In this document: piece by piece, positions 55,318 through 64,000 of the stretch
Layout of the letters: every line of letters begins with the position of its first letter
Position numbering within the stretch: the stretch's first letter is position 1
NCBI RefSeq assembly: GCF_009649225.1
Contig: NZ_WJPP01000001.1
Location: forward strand, 124,001-188,000
Length of the DNA: 64,000 nt
Source: Spiribacter salilacus
Lineage (GTDB): Bacteria; Pseudomonadota; Gammaproteobacteria; Nitrococcales; Nitrococcaceae
Direction of reading: 5' to 3'
Made by a program: the position numbers and the translations under genes
Notes under the pieces: generated by a model
What the model was told of the DNA's origin: nothing
What the model saw: the letters and a program-made list of their open reading frames with translations, nothing else
The model's database searches: none

Positions 55318-57657
55318 ATGCGTGCGGTTTTTATTTTATGCGGCCTTCTTTTAGCCGTGCTTATCCCACTGCGCTTTGGTGGGCTGCTGCTCATCTTGTG
55401 CTGCATGATTCCGATGATCGTTGTCCGCCATTGGGCGGGGCTAATCGGTTATTTGGGCGTTGGTGTTGTTATCGCCCTTATTTGGCAAGGCGATGCGTTA
55501 TCTCGCTGGCCTCCGATTGAGCGGGCAGAGCCTATCCTCGTTACCGGAACCGTCGTCGATTTGCCAAGCAGGCAGTCGGATCAGCAGCGCTTTTTATTTC
55601 GTCCTGAGTCAATGCAGGGCTTGGATTGGCGTTTACCCCGGCGTATTCGGGTGAGTGTTTATGATGATCAGCTGAGGGTAAAGGCAGGGGAGAAGTGGCA
55701 ATTGCCGCTTAAGCTGCGACGGCCCCGTGGATTTATGAATCCTATCGGATTTGATTACGAGCAGTGGTTGGCGGCAGGGAAGATTGATGCAACAGCCGTA
55801 TTATCTGCGACTAATCAAGCGGTTCGGCTTGCGCCAGCGCAAGGACTATCGGCTTGGCGGTCAATTGTCTCATCTCAAATTGCGCAACAGGTTTCATACC
55901 CCGCGGGCAGGGCGCTTCTGCAGGGGCTTGTGACTGGAGATCGAAGGGGTTTTACCGATCATACCTGGGAGATTCTTCGCACCACCGGCACAGGGCATTT
56001 ATTGGCAATCTCAGGCCTCCATATCGGATTAATGGCAGCTTTTGGATATGGGCTAGGGAGGTTAGGGTGGCGCTGGGCTAGGCTGCCGGGAGATCGTCGA
56101 GCATGGTCTCTTGGGGTTGGTGCAGCGCTTGCCTGTGGGTATGCGGCATTAGCCGGATTTTCGGTGCCGACCGTACGCGCATTGACGATGCTAAGTTTAG
56201 GCAGTCTAGCAATCCTTTCCAGACGTCGATTGCGGGGCATTCGTTTGCTCATCATGGCGGCCCTTGGATTAGTTGCCATCGAACCGAGTACCGCGCTTAT
56301 GCCTGGGGCATGGCTTTCGTTTGTGGCGGTTGGGCTGATTTTGCTGTTGATTCGCGGGCGGAAGCTGGGCGCCATGCAAGCGTTATGGCTATTGCAGATT
56401 GGCTTATTTGTTGGGCTTGCGCCGTTAACCGCGCTTTTTTTCGGAAGCTTTAGCCCACTAGCCATACCGATCAATTTGCTGGTGCTGCCCCTTTTTTCGT
56501 TACTGGTTGTCCCCGGTGCACTCATTTCTACCGGGCTACTGTGGATCTATGAGCCGGCTGGGGCGTTGGGCCTTAGCATGTTGGGATTTCTATTAGAGAA
56601 GCTCTACCAAGCTGGCGGATGGCTTGTGGATTTGGGCGCAACGCCAATACCTGTGAGCCACATGAGTGTTGTTGTTGGCTTATTATCACTGGTTGCTGTG
56701 GCTTTGTTTTTTCTGCCTAAGGGTACCCCAATGCGAGGGCTGAGCGTCGTCTTCTTATTGCTGCTAGTACTGAGACCAAGCCCCAATATTCAATCAGGAA
56801 ACGCAACCATTACCTGGCTTGAAGTAGGGCAGGGTAACGCCGCTGTGATACAAACGCGTGCGCATACCGTTGTGATTGATACCGGGCCTGTTTGGCGCAG
56901 TGGCGGCCATGCAGCAGCGTTTACGCTCATCCCTTATCTTAAAGAGCGTGGCATTAAACGAATTGATACGCTAATTATTACCCATGCAGACGCCGACCAT
57001 CGGGGCGGGATTTCCGATCTGGCAGCCACATTTGATATTGGGCAGGCCTGGGTAGGAGAGCCAATCGCCGCACTTCCCAAGGCACAGCCGTGTGAGGCGG
57101 GTGAGCAGTGGGTGCATGATGGTGTAATGTTCGAGTTTCTTGCCCCACCGTCCCCGTTTGCCGCCGCCGGTAATGCGGCATCCTGCGTCACGTCGGTTGG
57201 AAGCGGGGGTGAGCAGGTTTTGTTTACCGGTGATATTGCAGACATCGAAGAGTATTCAATAGCCATGCGCCTGAACAGCCACTTTGCGGTTGTTGAAGCC
57301 CCGCACCACGGCAGTCAATCAAGTTCAGGATCGGTTTTTTTACAAAAAACAGCCCCCCATCATGTTGTGATCTCGGCGGGATATCATAATGGGTATTCGA
57401 TGCCCAACACTCAGGTTGTGGAGCGCTTGCTTTGCGCGGGGGCTGTTATTCATGACACGGGGCTCGACGGCGCGGTGGTATTTCATCTAAAAAACCAGCA
57501 GCTCATACCGGCAGGCGGTGAGCGTGCCCGGCGTAGTCGTATATTAAATGCACCGCAGCAGGTCGGTCGGTTTCGGGATGGCCAAGAAATCCTTTATCAT
57601 CGGGGTTCTACTCGATTTTTGTCGGCAAGGACTCACCAACGATTGTGCAAGATGTAA
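55318..57657 (+). CDS. comEC: DNA internalization-related competence protein ComEC/Rec2
   Basis: ComEC is the inner-membrane channel that moves single-stranded DNA into the cytoplasm. The 779 residues have membrane helices in the first 60 residues, an OB-like loop (VTGTVVDLPSRQSDQQRF), the competence domain (about 200-470, GTGHLLAISGLHIGLMAAFG, RALTMLSLG), and a C-terminal metallo-beta-lactamase domain with TLIITHADADHRGG and APHHGSQSSSG. The presence here suggests natural DNA uptake, though other com genes are not in the window. It overlaps msbA by 13 bp. Confidence 0.92.
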   Translation: MRAVFILCGLLLAVLIPLRFGGLLLILCCMIPMIVVRHWAGLIGYLGVGVVIALIWQGDALSRWPPIERAEPILVTGTVVDLPSRQSDQQRFLFRPESMQGLDWRLPRRIRVSVYDDQLRVKAGEKWQLPLKLRRPRGFMNPIGFDYEQWLAAGKIDATAVLSATNQAVRLAPAQGLSAWRSIVSSQIAQQVSYPAGRALLQGLVTGDRRGFTDHTWEILRTTGTGHLLAISGLHIGLMAAFGYGLGRLGWRWARLPGDRRAWSLGVGAALACGYAALAGFSVPTVRALTMLSLGSLAILSRRRLRGIRLLIMAALGLVAIEPSTALMPGAWLSFVAVGLILLLIRGRKLGAMQALWLLQIGLFVGLAPLTALFFGSFSPLAIPINLLVLPLFSLLVVPGALISTGLLWIYEPAGALGLSMLGFLLEKLYQAGGWLVDLGATPIPVSHMSVVVGLLSLVAVALFFLPKGTPMRGLSVVFLLLLVLRPSPNIQSGNATITWLEVGQGNAAVIQTRAHTVVIDTGPVWRSGGHAAAFTLIPYLKERGIKRIDTLIITHADADHRGGISDLAATFDIGQAWVGEPIAALPKAQPCEAGEQWVHDGVMFEFLAPPSPFAAAGNAASCVTSVGSGGEQVLFTGDIADIEEYSIAMRLNSHFAVVEAPHHGSQSSSGSVFLQKTAPHHVVISAGYHNGYSMPNTQVVERLLCAGAVIHDTGLDGAVVFHLKNQQLIPAGGERARRSRILNAPQQVGRFRDGQEILYHRGSTRFLSARTHQRLCKM

Positions 57658-59411
57658 ATAGCGGCTGGGCCATCTATCGCCGGCTTTTAACCTATGTTCT
57701 CGATTATTGGAAAGTCGCGGCGCTTGCCGTTGTCGGGATGATTTTAACCGGGGCAACCGAGGCGGGTTTTGCATGGCTGGTTAAGCCCCTGCTTGATGCC
57801 GGTTTTGTCGAGCGTGATCCAGATGTCATTAAACTGATCCCTCTGGGTGTGCTTGCGATTTTCGTGGTGCGCGGGCTCAGTAGTTTTGCCTCGCAGTATG
57901 GCACGGCCTGGATCAGCCGCCGCATTATCGGACGCCTTCGCGCGGAGGTATTTGACCGCTTATTGACACTGCCCCGGCGGTATTTCGATGATGCCTCATC
58001 GAGCATGCTGCTCTCTCGGCTAACCTATAACGTTGAGCAGGTGGCAGAGGCCGGTACCAATGCGGTCGTCATTATTATCCGTGATTTTGCCACCGTGTTT
58101 TTCCTACTGGCTTACATGTTCTGGCTAAGCTGGAAGTTAACGCTGACGTTTTTATTACTAGGACCGGTAGTGATTGGCGTGGTGGTGTATGTGAGCCGGC
58201 GTTTTCGCAAACTCAGCCATCGCGTTCAAAATTCGGTTGGAAACATCGCCTATGTAGCCGAAGAGGCGATTGAAGGCAGTGATGAAGTGCGTATTTACGG
58301 GGCACAAGCGCTTGAACGATCGCGCTTTGCCGAGGCCAATGAGCGTAATACCAAGCAGTTCATGAAATTTGCGGCTACCCAAGCCTTAAGCACCCCAATT
58401 GTTCAGTTTTGTGCGGCCTTAGCATTATCGATTGTGGTTTGGCTTGCGACCTTTCAAGACAGCATGACGACGGTCAGCGTTGGATCCTTTGTTTCTTTTC
58501 TAACGGCAATGTTGCTGCTGTTACAGCCACTTAAACGGTTAACAACCGTGCATGCCCGCATTCAACGCGGCATTGCGGCGGGCGAGAGCATTTTTGAGAT
58601 TATTGATGAACCGCCTGAACAAGACACGGGTACACATGCGCCCACCCGGGTAGACGGCAGTATTGAATTCCGCCAGGTTGGGCTGCATTACCGAAACAAC
58701 CCAGATTTAGTGTTAGATGGCATTAGCTTGACCATCAAAGCAGGAGAAACGGTAGCGCTGGTGGGGCGCTCGGGCAGTGGAAAGACCTCTTTAGTTAATT
58801 TACTTCCGCGGTTTTACGAACCAACCCAAGGTGAGATTCTGCTGGATGGCGTTAATTTGCGAGATTATCGGCTATCCGCACTTCGGCAACAGATTGCGCT
58901 TGTTAGCCAGCAGGTGGTGCTCTTTAACGCCACCATCGCCGAGAATATTGCTTATGGCCAGCCCGACGGCGCTGATCGGAGCGCGCTTTACGAAGCCGCA
59001 GAAGCCGCTAATGCACGAGAATTTATTGAGGCACTGCCTCAGGGCTTCGATACGCCGGTTGGAGAAAACGGCGTGTTGCTATCGGGTGGGCAGCGCCAGC
59101 GCATCGCTATTGCCAGAGCGTTACTGAAAGATGCACCGGTGCTTATCTTGGACGAGGCTACCTCGGCGCTTGATTCTGCCTCAGAGCAGCATATTCAAAC
59201 GGCGTTAGAGCGATTGATGGAGGGCAGAACTACCTTGGTAATCGCCCACCGCTTATCAACCATTGAACGCGCGGATCGTATCCTGGTGCTCGATGCGGGG
59301 CACATCGTCGAGACGGGCAGCCATCAAGAGCTGATTGAGCGCCGTGGCCCCTACGCCGCGTTGCATCGGCTGCAGTTTAGAACGGAAGCGGCACAAACCC
59401 ATGAGCAATAG
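57645..59411 (+). CDS. msbA: Lipid A export ABC transporter MsbA
   Basis: MsbA flips lipid A-core across the inner membrane. The 588 residues (E. coli 582) have six membrane helices in the first 330, ending before the ATPase. Walker A is VALVGRSGSGKTSLVNLLPRF, LVSQQVVLFNATIAENIAYG the Q-loop and beyond, signature LSGGQRQRIAIARAL, Walker B LILDEATSALDS and switch His IAHRLSTIE. The start is GTG at 57645 within comEC, chosen for the family-like MQDVNSGWAIYRRLLTYV. lpxK follows in the usual MsbA-LpxK pair, though exbB and exbD, present between comEC and lpxK in Pseudomonas, are absent. Confidence 0.94.
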   Translation: MQDVNSGWAIYRRLLTYVLDYWKVAALAVVGMILTGATEAGFAWLVKPLLDAGFVERDPDVIKLIPLGVLAIFVVRGLSSFASQYGTAWISRRIIGRLRAEVFDRLLTLPRRYFDDASSSMLLSRLTYNVEQVAEAGTNAVVIIIRDFATVFFLLAYMFWLSWKLTLTFLLLGPVVIGVVVYVSRRFRKLSHRVQNSVGNIAYVAEEAIEGSDEVRIYGAQALERSRFAEANERNTKQFMKFAATQALSTPIVQFCAALALSIVVWLATFQDSMTTVSVGSFVSFLTAMLLLLQPLKRLTTVHARIQRGIAAGESIFEIIDEPPEQDTGTHAPTRVDGSIEFRQVGLHYRNNPDLVLDGISLTIKAGETVALVGRSGSGKTSLVNLLPRFYEPTQGEILLDGVNLRDYRLSALRQQIALVSQQVVLFNATIAENIAYGQPDGADRSALYEAAEAANAREFIEALPQGFDTPVGENGVLLSGGQRQRIAIARALLKDAPVLILDEATSALDSASEQHIQTALERLMEGRTTLVIAHRLSTIERADRILVLDAGHIVETGSHQELIERRGPYAALHRLQFRTEAAQTHEQ

Positions 59412-60387
59412 CCGCGGCCTTCCTGCGTTCTGGTTAAAAGAGCATGGGTTAGGGCAGCTACTTGCGCCGATTGGTCTGCTTTATGGTCTGATTATGCGCC
59501 GGCGCCGGCAACGCTACTTAGAGGGGCGGCTTCCTAGTCTTCGTTTGCCTATTCCTGTTGTTGTAGTTGGCAATATCTTTGTGGGGGGTACCGGCAAAAC
59601 ACCTTTAGTGATCTGGTTGGTTGAGGCTGCCCGTCAGCTTGGCTACAACCCGGGCGTAATACTGCGTGGCTACGGTGGCAGTAGCGCGGGGCCAGTCTGC
59701 GTGAGTCATGACAGCGATCCGTTGATGGTTGGCGATGAGGCGGTTTTAATTGCTCAACGTGCAAAATGTGCAGTTGCGATTGGCAAAAAGCGTGTGGCTG
59801 CTGCCCAGTTACTCATTGATACCGTATCGCCCGATATTATTATTAGCGATGACGGCCTACAGCATTACGCGCTGGGGCGTGATGTTGAAATTGCCGTTAT
59901 TGATGGTGAACGTGGTCTAGGTAATCGGCGTTGTCTGCCGGCAGGACCATTGCGTGAGCCTCCTGACCGCCTTAAGGGTGTTGATCTAGTTATCGCCAAC
60001 GGCCCATCGGTTCCAGAAAGCCAAGGGCAATTTAACCTTAGGACCGGTGCGCTAGCGCCTTTAGTTAAGGAACCTAATAAAGCTGTGCCGGTTTCCGGTG
60101 ATCGGGTGCATGCAGTGGCAGGGATTGGTAACCCCCAGCGCTTTTTCAATACATTGACTCAATTGGGATTTGATGTGATACCCCATTGCTTTTCTGATCA
60201 TCACGCATTTCAGCCCCATGACCTGCAATTTGAAGATAATCTAGCCATTGTTATGACCGAGAAAGACGCGGTTAAATGTCGAACATTCGCACCGAATAAT
60301 AGTTGGACATTGCCAGTTACCGCTGAACCAGATTCGGCAACAAAAACCCAATTAATGGCACTGTTAGCCTCCTTACAGGAAAAATGA
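59401..60387 (+). CDS. lpxK: Tetraacyldisaccharide 4'-kinase
   Basis: LpxK phosphorylates the 4' position of the lipid A disaccharide at the inner-membrane surface. The 328 residues match E. coli in length. The single N-terminal membrane helix (about 14-33, LGQLLAPIGLLYGLIM) is followed by PIPVVVVGNIFVGGTGKTPL (P-loop), GVILRGYGG, GDEAVLIAQR and DVIISDDGLQHYAL-like IIISDDGLQHYALGRD (Walker B). The ATG at 59401 overlaps the msbA stop; the upstream frame from 59335 lies inside msbA and is spurious. The C-terminal ends in the kdsB start (ATGA). Confidence 0.94.
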   Translation: MSNSRGLPAFWLKEHGLGQLLAPIGLLYGLIMRRRRQRYLEGRLPSLRLPIPVVVVGNIFVGGTGKTPLVIWLVEAARQLGYNPGVILRGYGGSSAGPVCVSHDSDPLMVGDEAVLIAQRAKCAVAIGKKRVAAAQLLIDTVSPDIIISDDGLQHYALGRDVEIAVIDGERGLGNRRCLPAGPLREPPDRLKGVDLVIANGPSVPESQGQFNLRTGALAPLVKEPNKAVPVSGDRVHAVAGIGNPQRFFNTLTQLGFDVIPHCFSDHHAFQPHDLQFEDNLAIVMTEKDAVKCRTFAPNNSWTLPVTAEPDSATKTQLMALLASLQEK

Positions 60388-61130
60388 TGCATCCGTTTAT
60401 TGTCATTATCCCCGCGCGTTATCAATCCAGCCGCCTACCCGGCAAGCCGCTGCGGGAGATTGGGGGGCGGCCGATGATTGCGCATGTGATTGACCGGGCC
60501 AAAGAGAGTGGGGCCGCGGATATTGTGGTTGCCACGGATCATGACGACATTGCAGACGCCGTTCAACAACTGGGTACACGGGTTTGCATGACGCGCGAGG
60601 ATCATGTCAGCGGCACAGATCGTTTAGCCGAGGTTGTCATGCAAGAACAGCTTGCAGATGATGTGATTGTGGTAAACCTTCAAGGTGACGAACCCCTGAT
60701 GCCAGCTATTTTGCTTGAGCAGGTCAATCGCTTGTTAGAGACAGAACCACGAGCAGCAATCAGCACGCTATCAACTCCCATCGCTGATCTCGATGAACTG
60801 CAAAATCCTAATGTGGTGAAAGTGGTTACCGAGCGTAATGGCCGCGCCCTGTACTTTAGCCGCGCCCCAATACCTTGGGATCGGGAAGGGAATAGCTCCC
60901 TATTAACAACGATAGCGCAGCGGCATTTGGGGCTTTATGCGTACCGTGCCGGTTTCCTAAAACGTTATGGCGATCTACCAGCAAGCCCCCTTGAGCAGCT
61001 AGAACACCTAGAACAGCTTCGGGCGCTGCAGGCAGGGGAGTGGATTCAAGTGGCACAAGCCAGCCTTTTGCCCGGGCCTGGTGTTGATACAATGGACGAC
61101 CTACGCGTGGTAGAGGCCCAATTGCAATGA
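60384..61130 (+). CDS. kdsB: 3-deoxy-manno-octulosonate cytidylyltransferase
   Basis: KdsB activates KDO with CTP to CMP-KDO, the donor for the lipopolysaccharide inner core. The 248 residues begin PFIVIIPARYQSSRLPGKPL, whose Arg/Lys hold the CTP phosphates, then IVVATDHDDIADAVQ, VSGTDRLAEVV and VNLQGDEPLMP, all family motifs. It uses the product chain of kdsA at 9790. The start overlaps lpxK and the stop overlaps the phosphatase. In Pseudomonas a Trm112-like gene lies between lpxK and kdsB; it is missing here. Confidence 0.96.
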   Translation: MMHPFIVIIPARYQSSRLPGKPLREIGGRPMIAHVIDRAKESGAADIVVATDHDDIADAVQQLGTRVCMTREDHVSGTDRLAEVVMQEQLADDVIVVNLQGDEPLMPAILLEQVNRLLETEPRAAISTLSTPIADLDELQNPNVVKVVTERNGRALYFSRAPIPWDREGNSSLLTTIAQRHLGLYAYRAGFLKRYGDLPASPLEQLEHLEQLRALQAGEWIQVAQASLLPGPGVDTMDDLRVVEAQLQ

Positions 61131-61603
61131 CTGAAGTTCTGTTTGTCTGTATGGGAAATATTTGTCGTTCACCCACCGCGGAGGGTGTTTTTCGACATAA
61201 ACTCCGAGAAGCGGGTCTAGAATCAGCAATTCAGACAGACTCGGCAGGAACGCATAACTATCACATTGGTAAAGCGCCCGATCGGCGTTCTCAGGCAGAG
61301 GCGAGCGCGCGCGGGATTGAAATCTCAGACTTACGCGCCCGGCAAGTCGATGCGTTCGATTTTGAAGCGTTCTCGCACATCTTAGCAATGGATGAGGCAA
61401 ATCTGGATTGGCTTCACGCCGAAGCACCCAGCAGTGCGAAATCGCGCATTGAACCGCTGCTACAGTATGGACAACGGCACTCCACGTTATGGGTGCCGGA
61501 TCCCTACTATGGCGGTGACGATGGCTTTGCTCATGTCTTCGATCTTATCGAAGATGCCGCTGAAGGTTTGCTCGCGACATTGCGCGAGCGTTACCAACTC
61601 TAG
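61127..61603 (+). CDS. Low-molecular-weight protein-tyrosine phosphatase
   Basis: A 158-residue LMW-PTP. The P-loop [15 protein letters not shown] (Cys8 to Arg14) and the general acid in [16 protein letters not shown] are complete. Such enzymes remove phosphate from Tyr kinases of capsule and exopolysaccharide export, or from arsenate (ArsC); the DPYYG loop and size favour the Tyr phosphatase. It is the last gene of the lol-to-kdsB run, with an ATGA overlap. murB, which follows in Pseudomonas, is absent. Its stop codon (61601-61603) shares the CTAG palindrome with the rne stop. Confidence 0.9.
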   Translation: MTEVLFVCMGNICRSPTAEGVFRHKLREAGLESAIQTDSAGTHNYHIGKAPDRRSQAEASARGIEISDLRARQVDAFDFEAFSHILAMDEANLDWLHAEAPSSAKSRIEPLLQYGQRHSTLWVPDPYYGGDDGFAHVFDLIEDAAEGLLATLRERYQL

Positions 61604-63906
61604 TCAGTGGGCAGACGCGGCCGTCCTGACCAGCGGCGCGGGTCACTCGCCTCGGCAGGCGGTGTTGGAGCTACAGGTTCCTCTGCAGCAGGGCTTTTCT
61701 TGACCTCTGCGGGTTTCTCCGCCGCAGGCGCCGGCGCTTTCTGAGTTTCGGTTCCAGTTTCCGCCTCGGCCTGACTGTCTGCCGAAGCCGTTTCTGTTGA
61801 AGGGGTTTCCTCGCCATTGGGGCGGCGACGGCGGCGTCCACCTCGGCGACCCCTTCGGGTACGGCCTGTGCCAGCAGGCTTTTCGCCCTCTGCTGCTGGC
61901 GTTGCATCGGCGGCGGGGGCTGCTTCAACTTTTTCGGCCTTTTCAGCTTTTTCAGCTTTTTCAGCTTTTTCAGCCTTTTCGGGCTTTTCTGGCTTTTCTG
62001 ATTTTTCTGGCTTTGTCTCGTCCGTACTAGAGGTACGTCGTGAACCACCACGGCTTCGCCGCTGACCACTGCTACCCGTGCTGCGAGTATTACCGCTCCC
62101 ACTGCGACGGCGGCGATTGCCGCTTTGAGCCGTTTTCTCTCCCGAGGCACCAGACTCTTCTGTGGTTTTAGTCTCCGCAGCAGTTTCCGTTGCGCTCTGC
62201 GCATCGTCACCGCTTACTAAGCGCCGCAACCAACCCAAAAGCCCCGGGCCATGCGGCGTTTCGGAGGCCTCGGTGGCGGTTGCCTTTGCAGACGGCACTG
62301 GGGGGCCAGGCCGAATGCTTTTTACCGCTGGCGTCTCAGCGCGAGCTCGTTCTGCGGTGAGGAGGGTCTCAGCAACGCTTGGGCCTTCATCTTCGTCAGT
62401 CAGCTTGTAACTCGTCTGTTCCTCGGCATCCTCGTCACTCCGCAGACGCTGCAATTCATAGTTCGGTGTTTCTAGGCGACGATTCGGGATGAGTAAAACC
62501 TCAATGCCATTCCGCTCTTCAATCGCCCCTAAGATGCTGCGCTTTTCGTTGAGTAGAAACGTTGCAACATCAACCGGCAATTGGGCAAGCACTTTCCCGG
62601 TTTTTTCCTTCATTGCCTCTTCTTCGATGATGCGAAGCACCGAGAGCGCTAGCGACTCAACGCTGCGCACTGTGCCTTGACCGCTACAGCGACTGCAAAC
62701 CTCGAGGGCAGACTCGCCCAGCGATGAACGCAAGCGCTGTCTCGACATTTCTAATAGTCCAAACCGAGAAATGCGACCAAGCTGAACCCGTGCACGATCT
62801 TGCTTAACAGCCTCGCGCAGACAGTTTTCGACCTCACGTTGGTTGCGGCTTGGCCCCATATCAATGAAGTCGATGACGATCAGCCCGCCAAGGTCACGAA
62901 GGCGAAGCTGTCGCGCAATCTCTTCGGCGGCCTCGGTATTCGTGCGTAGGGCTGTTTCTTCAATATCGGCGCCTTTGGTGGCACGTGCAGAGTTAATATC
63001 AATCGATATCAACGCCTCGGTGTGGTCAATGACAATGATGCCACCGCTAGGGAGGCGCACCTCACGCTGGAAGGCGGATTCTATTTGGCTTTCGATTTGA
63101 TACCGGCTAAACAGTGGCACCCGGTCATCATAGAACTTTAATTTTTGAAGGTTATGCGGCATAACTTGTTGCACAAACTCACGCGCGCGCTCAAACACTT
63201 CACGATCATCAACCAAAATTTCGCCAATATCGGCGCGAAGGTAATCTCGCAGCGCACGGATAATGACGTTACTTTCTTGATAGACCAAAAAAGGGGCCGG
63301 CTGCTTTTCAACTGCGTTGCCAACCGCCGTCCATAAATTAATGAGATAGTCCAAATCCCATTGCAGCTCTTCACTACTGCGGCCAACGCCGGCAGTGCGA
63401 ACAATTAGCCCCATTCCCTCGGGGATCTCCAGGTCACGAAGCGCATCGCGAATCTCATTGCGCTCTGAACCTTCAATACGACGTGAAACACCCCCAGCGC
63501 GTGGGTTGTTGGGCATCAGGACGAGATACCGCCCAGCCAAACTGACAAACGTGGTTAGTGCTGCGCCTTTATTGCCACGTTCTTCTTTTTCTACTTGAAC
63601 GACAATTTCCTGACCTTCCTTGATCACATCGGCGATAGAGACCTTGGAAAGATCAGTTTTATCAGTAGCTTGGAAGTATTCCTTCGCAATTTCTTTGAAG
63701 GGAAGAAACCCATGGCGCTCAGAGCCATACTGAACAAACGCCGCCTCTAAGCTGGGTTCTACTCGCGTAATGCGGCCTTTATAGATGTTGGCTTTTTTAC
63801 GCTCTCTAGCAGGAGTTTCGATATCCAAATCGAATAGGGATTGGCCATCGACCAGTGCGACACGCAACTCTTCTGGCTGCGTGGCGTTGACTAACATTCT
63901 TTTCAT
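61600..63906 (-). CDS. rne: Ribonuclease E
   Basis: RNase E starts decay of most mRNA and matures rRNA and tRNA. The ATG at 63906 gives [20 protein letters not shown] and 768 residues, against 1061 in E. coli. The catalytic half (to about 500) has the S1 domain ([21 protein letters not shown]), [13 protein letters not shown] with catalytic Asp303, IVIDFIDM with Asp346, and the Zn-link CSRCSGQG with Cys404 and Cys407, all in E. coli register. The C-terminal scaffold is short: a basic Arg-rich stretch ([11 protein letters not shown]), a KPEK/AEK repeat (about 632-660) and a second Arg patch ([11 protein letters not shown]). A longer frame from 63969 is not family-like. No classical enolase-binding motif is recognisable. 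Confidence 0.95.
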   Translation of the reverse strand: MKRMLVNATQPEELRVALVDGQSLFDLDIETPARERKKANIYKGRITRVEPSLEAAFVQYGSERHGFLPFKEIAKEYFQATDKTDLSKVSIADVIKEGQEIVVQVEKEERGNKGAALTTFVSLAGRYLVLMPNNPRAGGVSRRIEGSERNEIRDALRDLEIPEGMGLIVRTAGVGRSSEELQWDLDYLINLWTAVGNAVEKQPAPFLVYQESNVIIRALRDYLRADIGEILVDDREVFERAREFVQQVMPHNLQKLKFYDDRVPLFSRYQIESQIESAFQREVRLPSGGIIVIDHTEALISIDINSARATKGADIEETALRTNTEAAEEIARQLRLRDLGGLIVIDFIDMGPSRNQREVENCLREAVKQDRARVQLGRISRFGLLEMSRQRLRSSLGESALEVCSRCSGQGTVRSVESLALSVLRIIEEEAMKEKTGKVLAQLPVDVATFLLNEKRSILGAIEERNGIEVLLIPNRRLETPNYELQRLRSDEDAEEQTSYKLTDEDEGPSVAETLLTAERARAETPAVKSIRPGPPVPSAKATATEASETPHGPGLLGWLRRLVSGDDAQSATETAAETKTTEESGASGEKTAQSGNRRRRSGSGNTRSTGSSGQRRSRGGSRRTSSTDETKPEKSEKPEKPEKAEKAEKAEKAEKAEKVEAAPAADATPAAEGEKPAGTGRTRRGRRGGRRRRRPNGEETPSTETASADSQAEAETGTETQKAPAPAAEKPAEVKKSPAAEEPVAPTPPAEASDPRRWSGRPRLPTD
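61930..62012 (-). repeat. rne: In-frame 9-bp repeat array in rne
   Basis: Repeated GAAAAAGCT-type units (plus-strand agcttttt/cagcctttt) encode KPEK then several AEK triplets. The array sits in the disordered part of RNase E; unit length of 9 bp keeps the frame when copy number changes. Confidence 0.75.
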
Positions 63907-64000
63907 GCCGAGTTGTTCTCCGGCGACTGCCCTGAGCCCCCGCCAGCGACAGCAGCCAGCCGGCGCCATGCGGCATAAAAGCAGCAGGCGTCAACGGTCT

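Noticed and set aside
61671-62210. 179-codon frame on the minus strand overlapping rne, very rich in Lys and Arg
   Set aside because: It is the +1 shadow of the repetitive Arg/Glu-rich scaffold of RNase E; the biased base use keeps other frames open.

Overview
The window is chromosomal DNA from a gammaproteobacterium with a compact genome. Many of its gene neighbourhoods match those known from Pseudomonas and related orders: dnaE-accA-tilS, pyrG-kdsA-eno-ftsB-ispD-ispF-truD, surE-pcm-yqaA-nlpD-rpoS, nagZ-hpt-MTIP-csiV-mfd and lolCD-comEC-msbA-lpxK-kdsB-ptp-rne. It has a complete Gram-negative envelope gene set. I cannot name the genus. Nearly everything is coding, ATGA, TAATG and GTGA stop/start overlaps are common, and several convergent gene pairs overlap by 60-80 bp. 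I see no insertion sequence, prophage, CRISPR array or genomic island. The only gap longer than 300 bp (30721-31234) holds a tRNA and its tandem repeats.

Layout. 1-2230 (minus): lpxA followed by an oxidoreductase and an aminotransferase, read as gnnA and gnnB for a diamino-sugar lipid A. 2305-18598 (plus, with one minus-strand Smr gene): replication, fatty acid, nucleotide, KDO, glycolysis and isoprenoid genes, ending in the surE-to-rpoS stress block. 18587-23689: a Mth938-like gene, alaC, hom, thrC and rpfE. 23689-30720: recJ, prc, an alpha/beta hydrolase, an orphan ParA with a small partner, and pyrD. 30729-31227: tRNA-Ser(UGA) followed by a 173-bp tandem repeat that carries the tRNA 3' end and a terminator in each copy. 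31235-34282: envelope genes, namely a beta-barrel protein, two L,D-transpeptidases and an Lpp-like lipoprotein. 34351-40521: dusA, tatD, an AMP-forming ligase, thiD, an Rrf2 regulator with ferredoxin fdxA, and ispG. 40550-46437: a glutathione transferase, mazG, lutABC, phhB, moaC and gpmA. 46494-53264: a third L,D-transpeptidase, nagZ, purine salvage, csiV and mfd. 53367-63906: lipoprotein release, DNA uptake, lipid A export and synthesis, KDO activation, a phosphatase and RNase E.

How the genes work together. The window is rich in outer-membrane construction. LpxA, GnnA, GnnB, LpxK, KdsA, KdsB and MsbA make and export lipid A-KDO. LolC/LolD release lipoproteins such as the Lpp homologue, which L,D-transpeptidases can tie to peptidoglycan. 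NlpD, NagZ, FtsB, Prc and CsiV act on wall division and turnover.

The most unusual features are: (1) the tRNA-Ser-associated 173-bp repeats, which resemble in design the rtT repeats behind E. coli tyrT and show a compensatory base-pair change in one terminator stem; (2) the lpxA-gnnA-gnnB arrangement; (3) a short rpoS whose promoter carries a perfect inverted repeat and seems to start transcription at the start codon; (4) a Cys/His-rich insertion in threonine synthase; and (5) an Rrf2 regulator without the usual cluster cysteines, overlapping fdxA.
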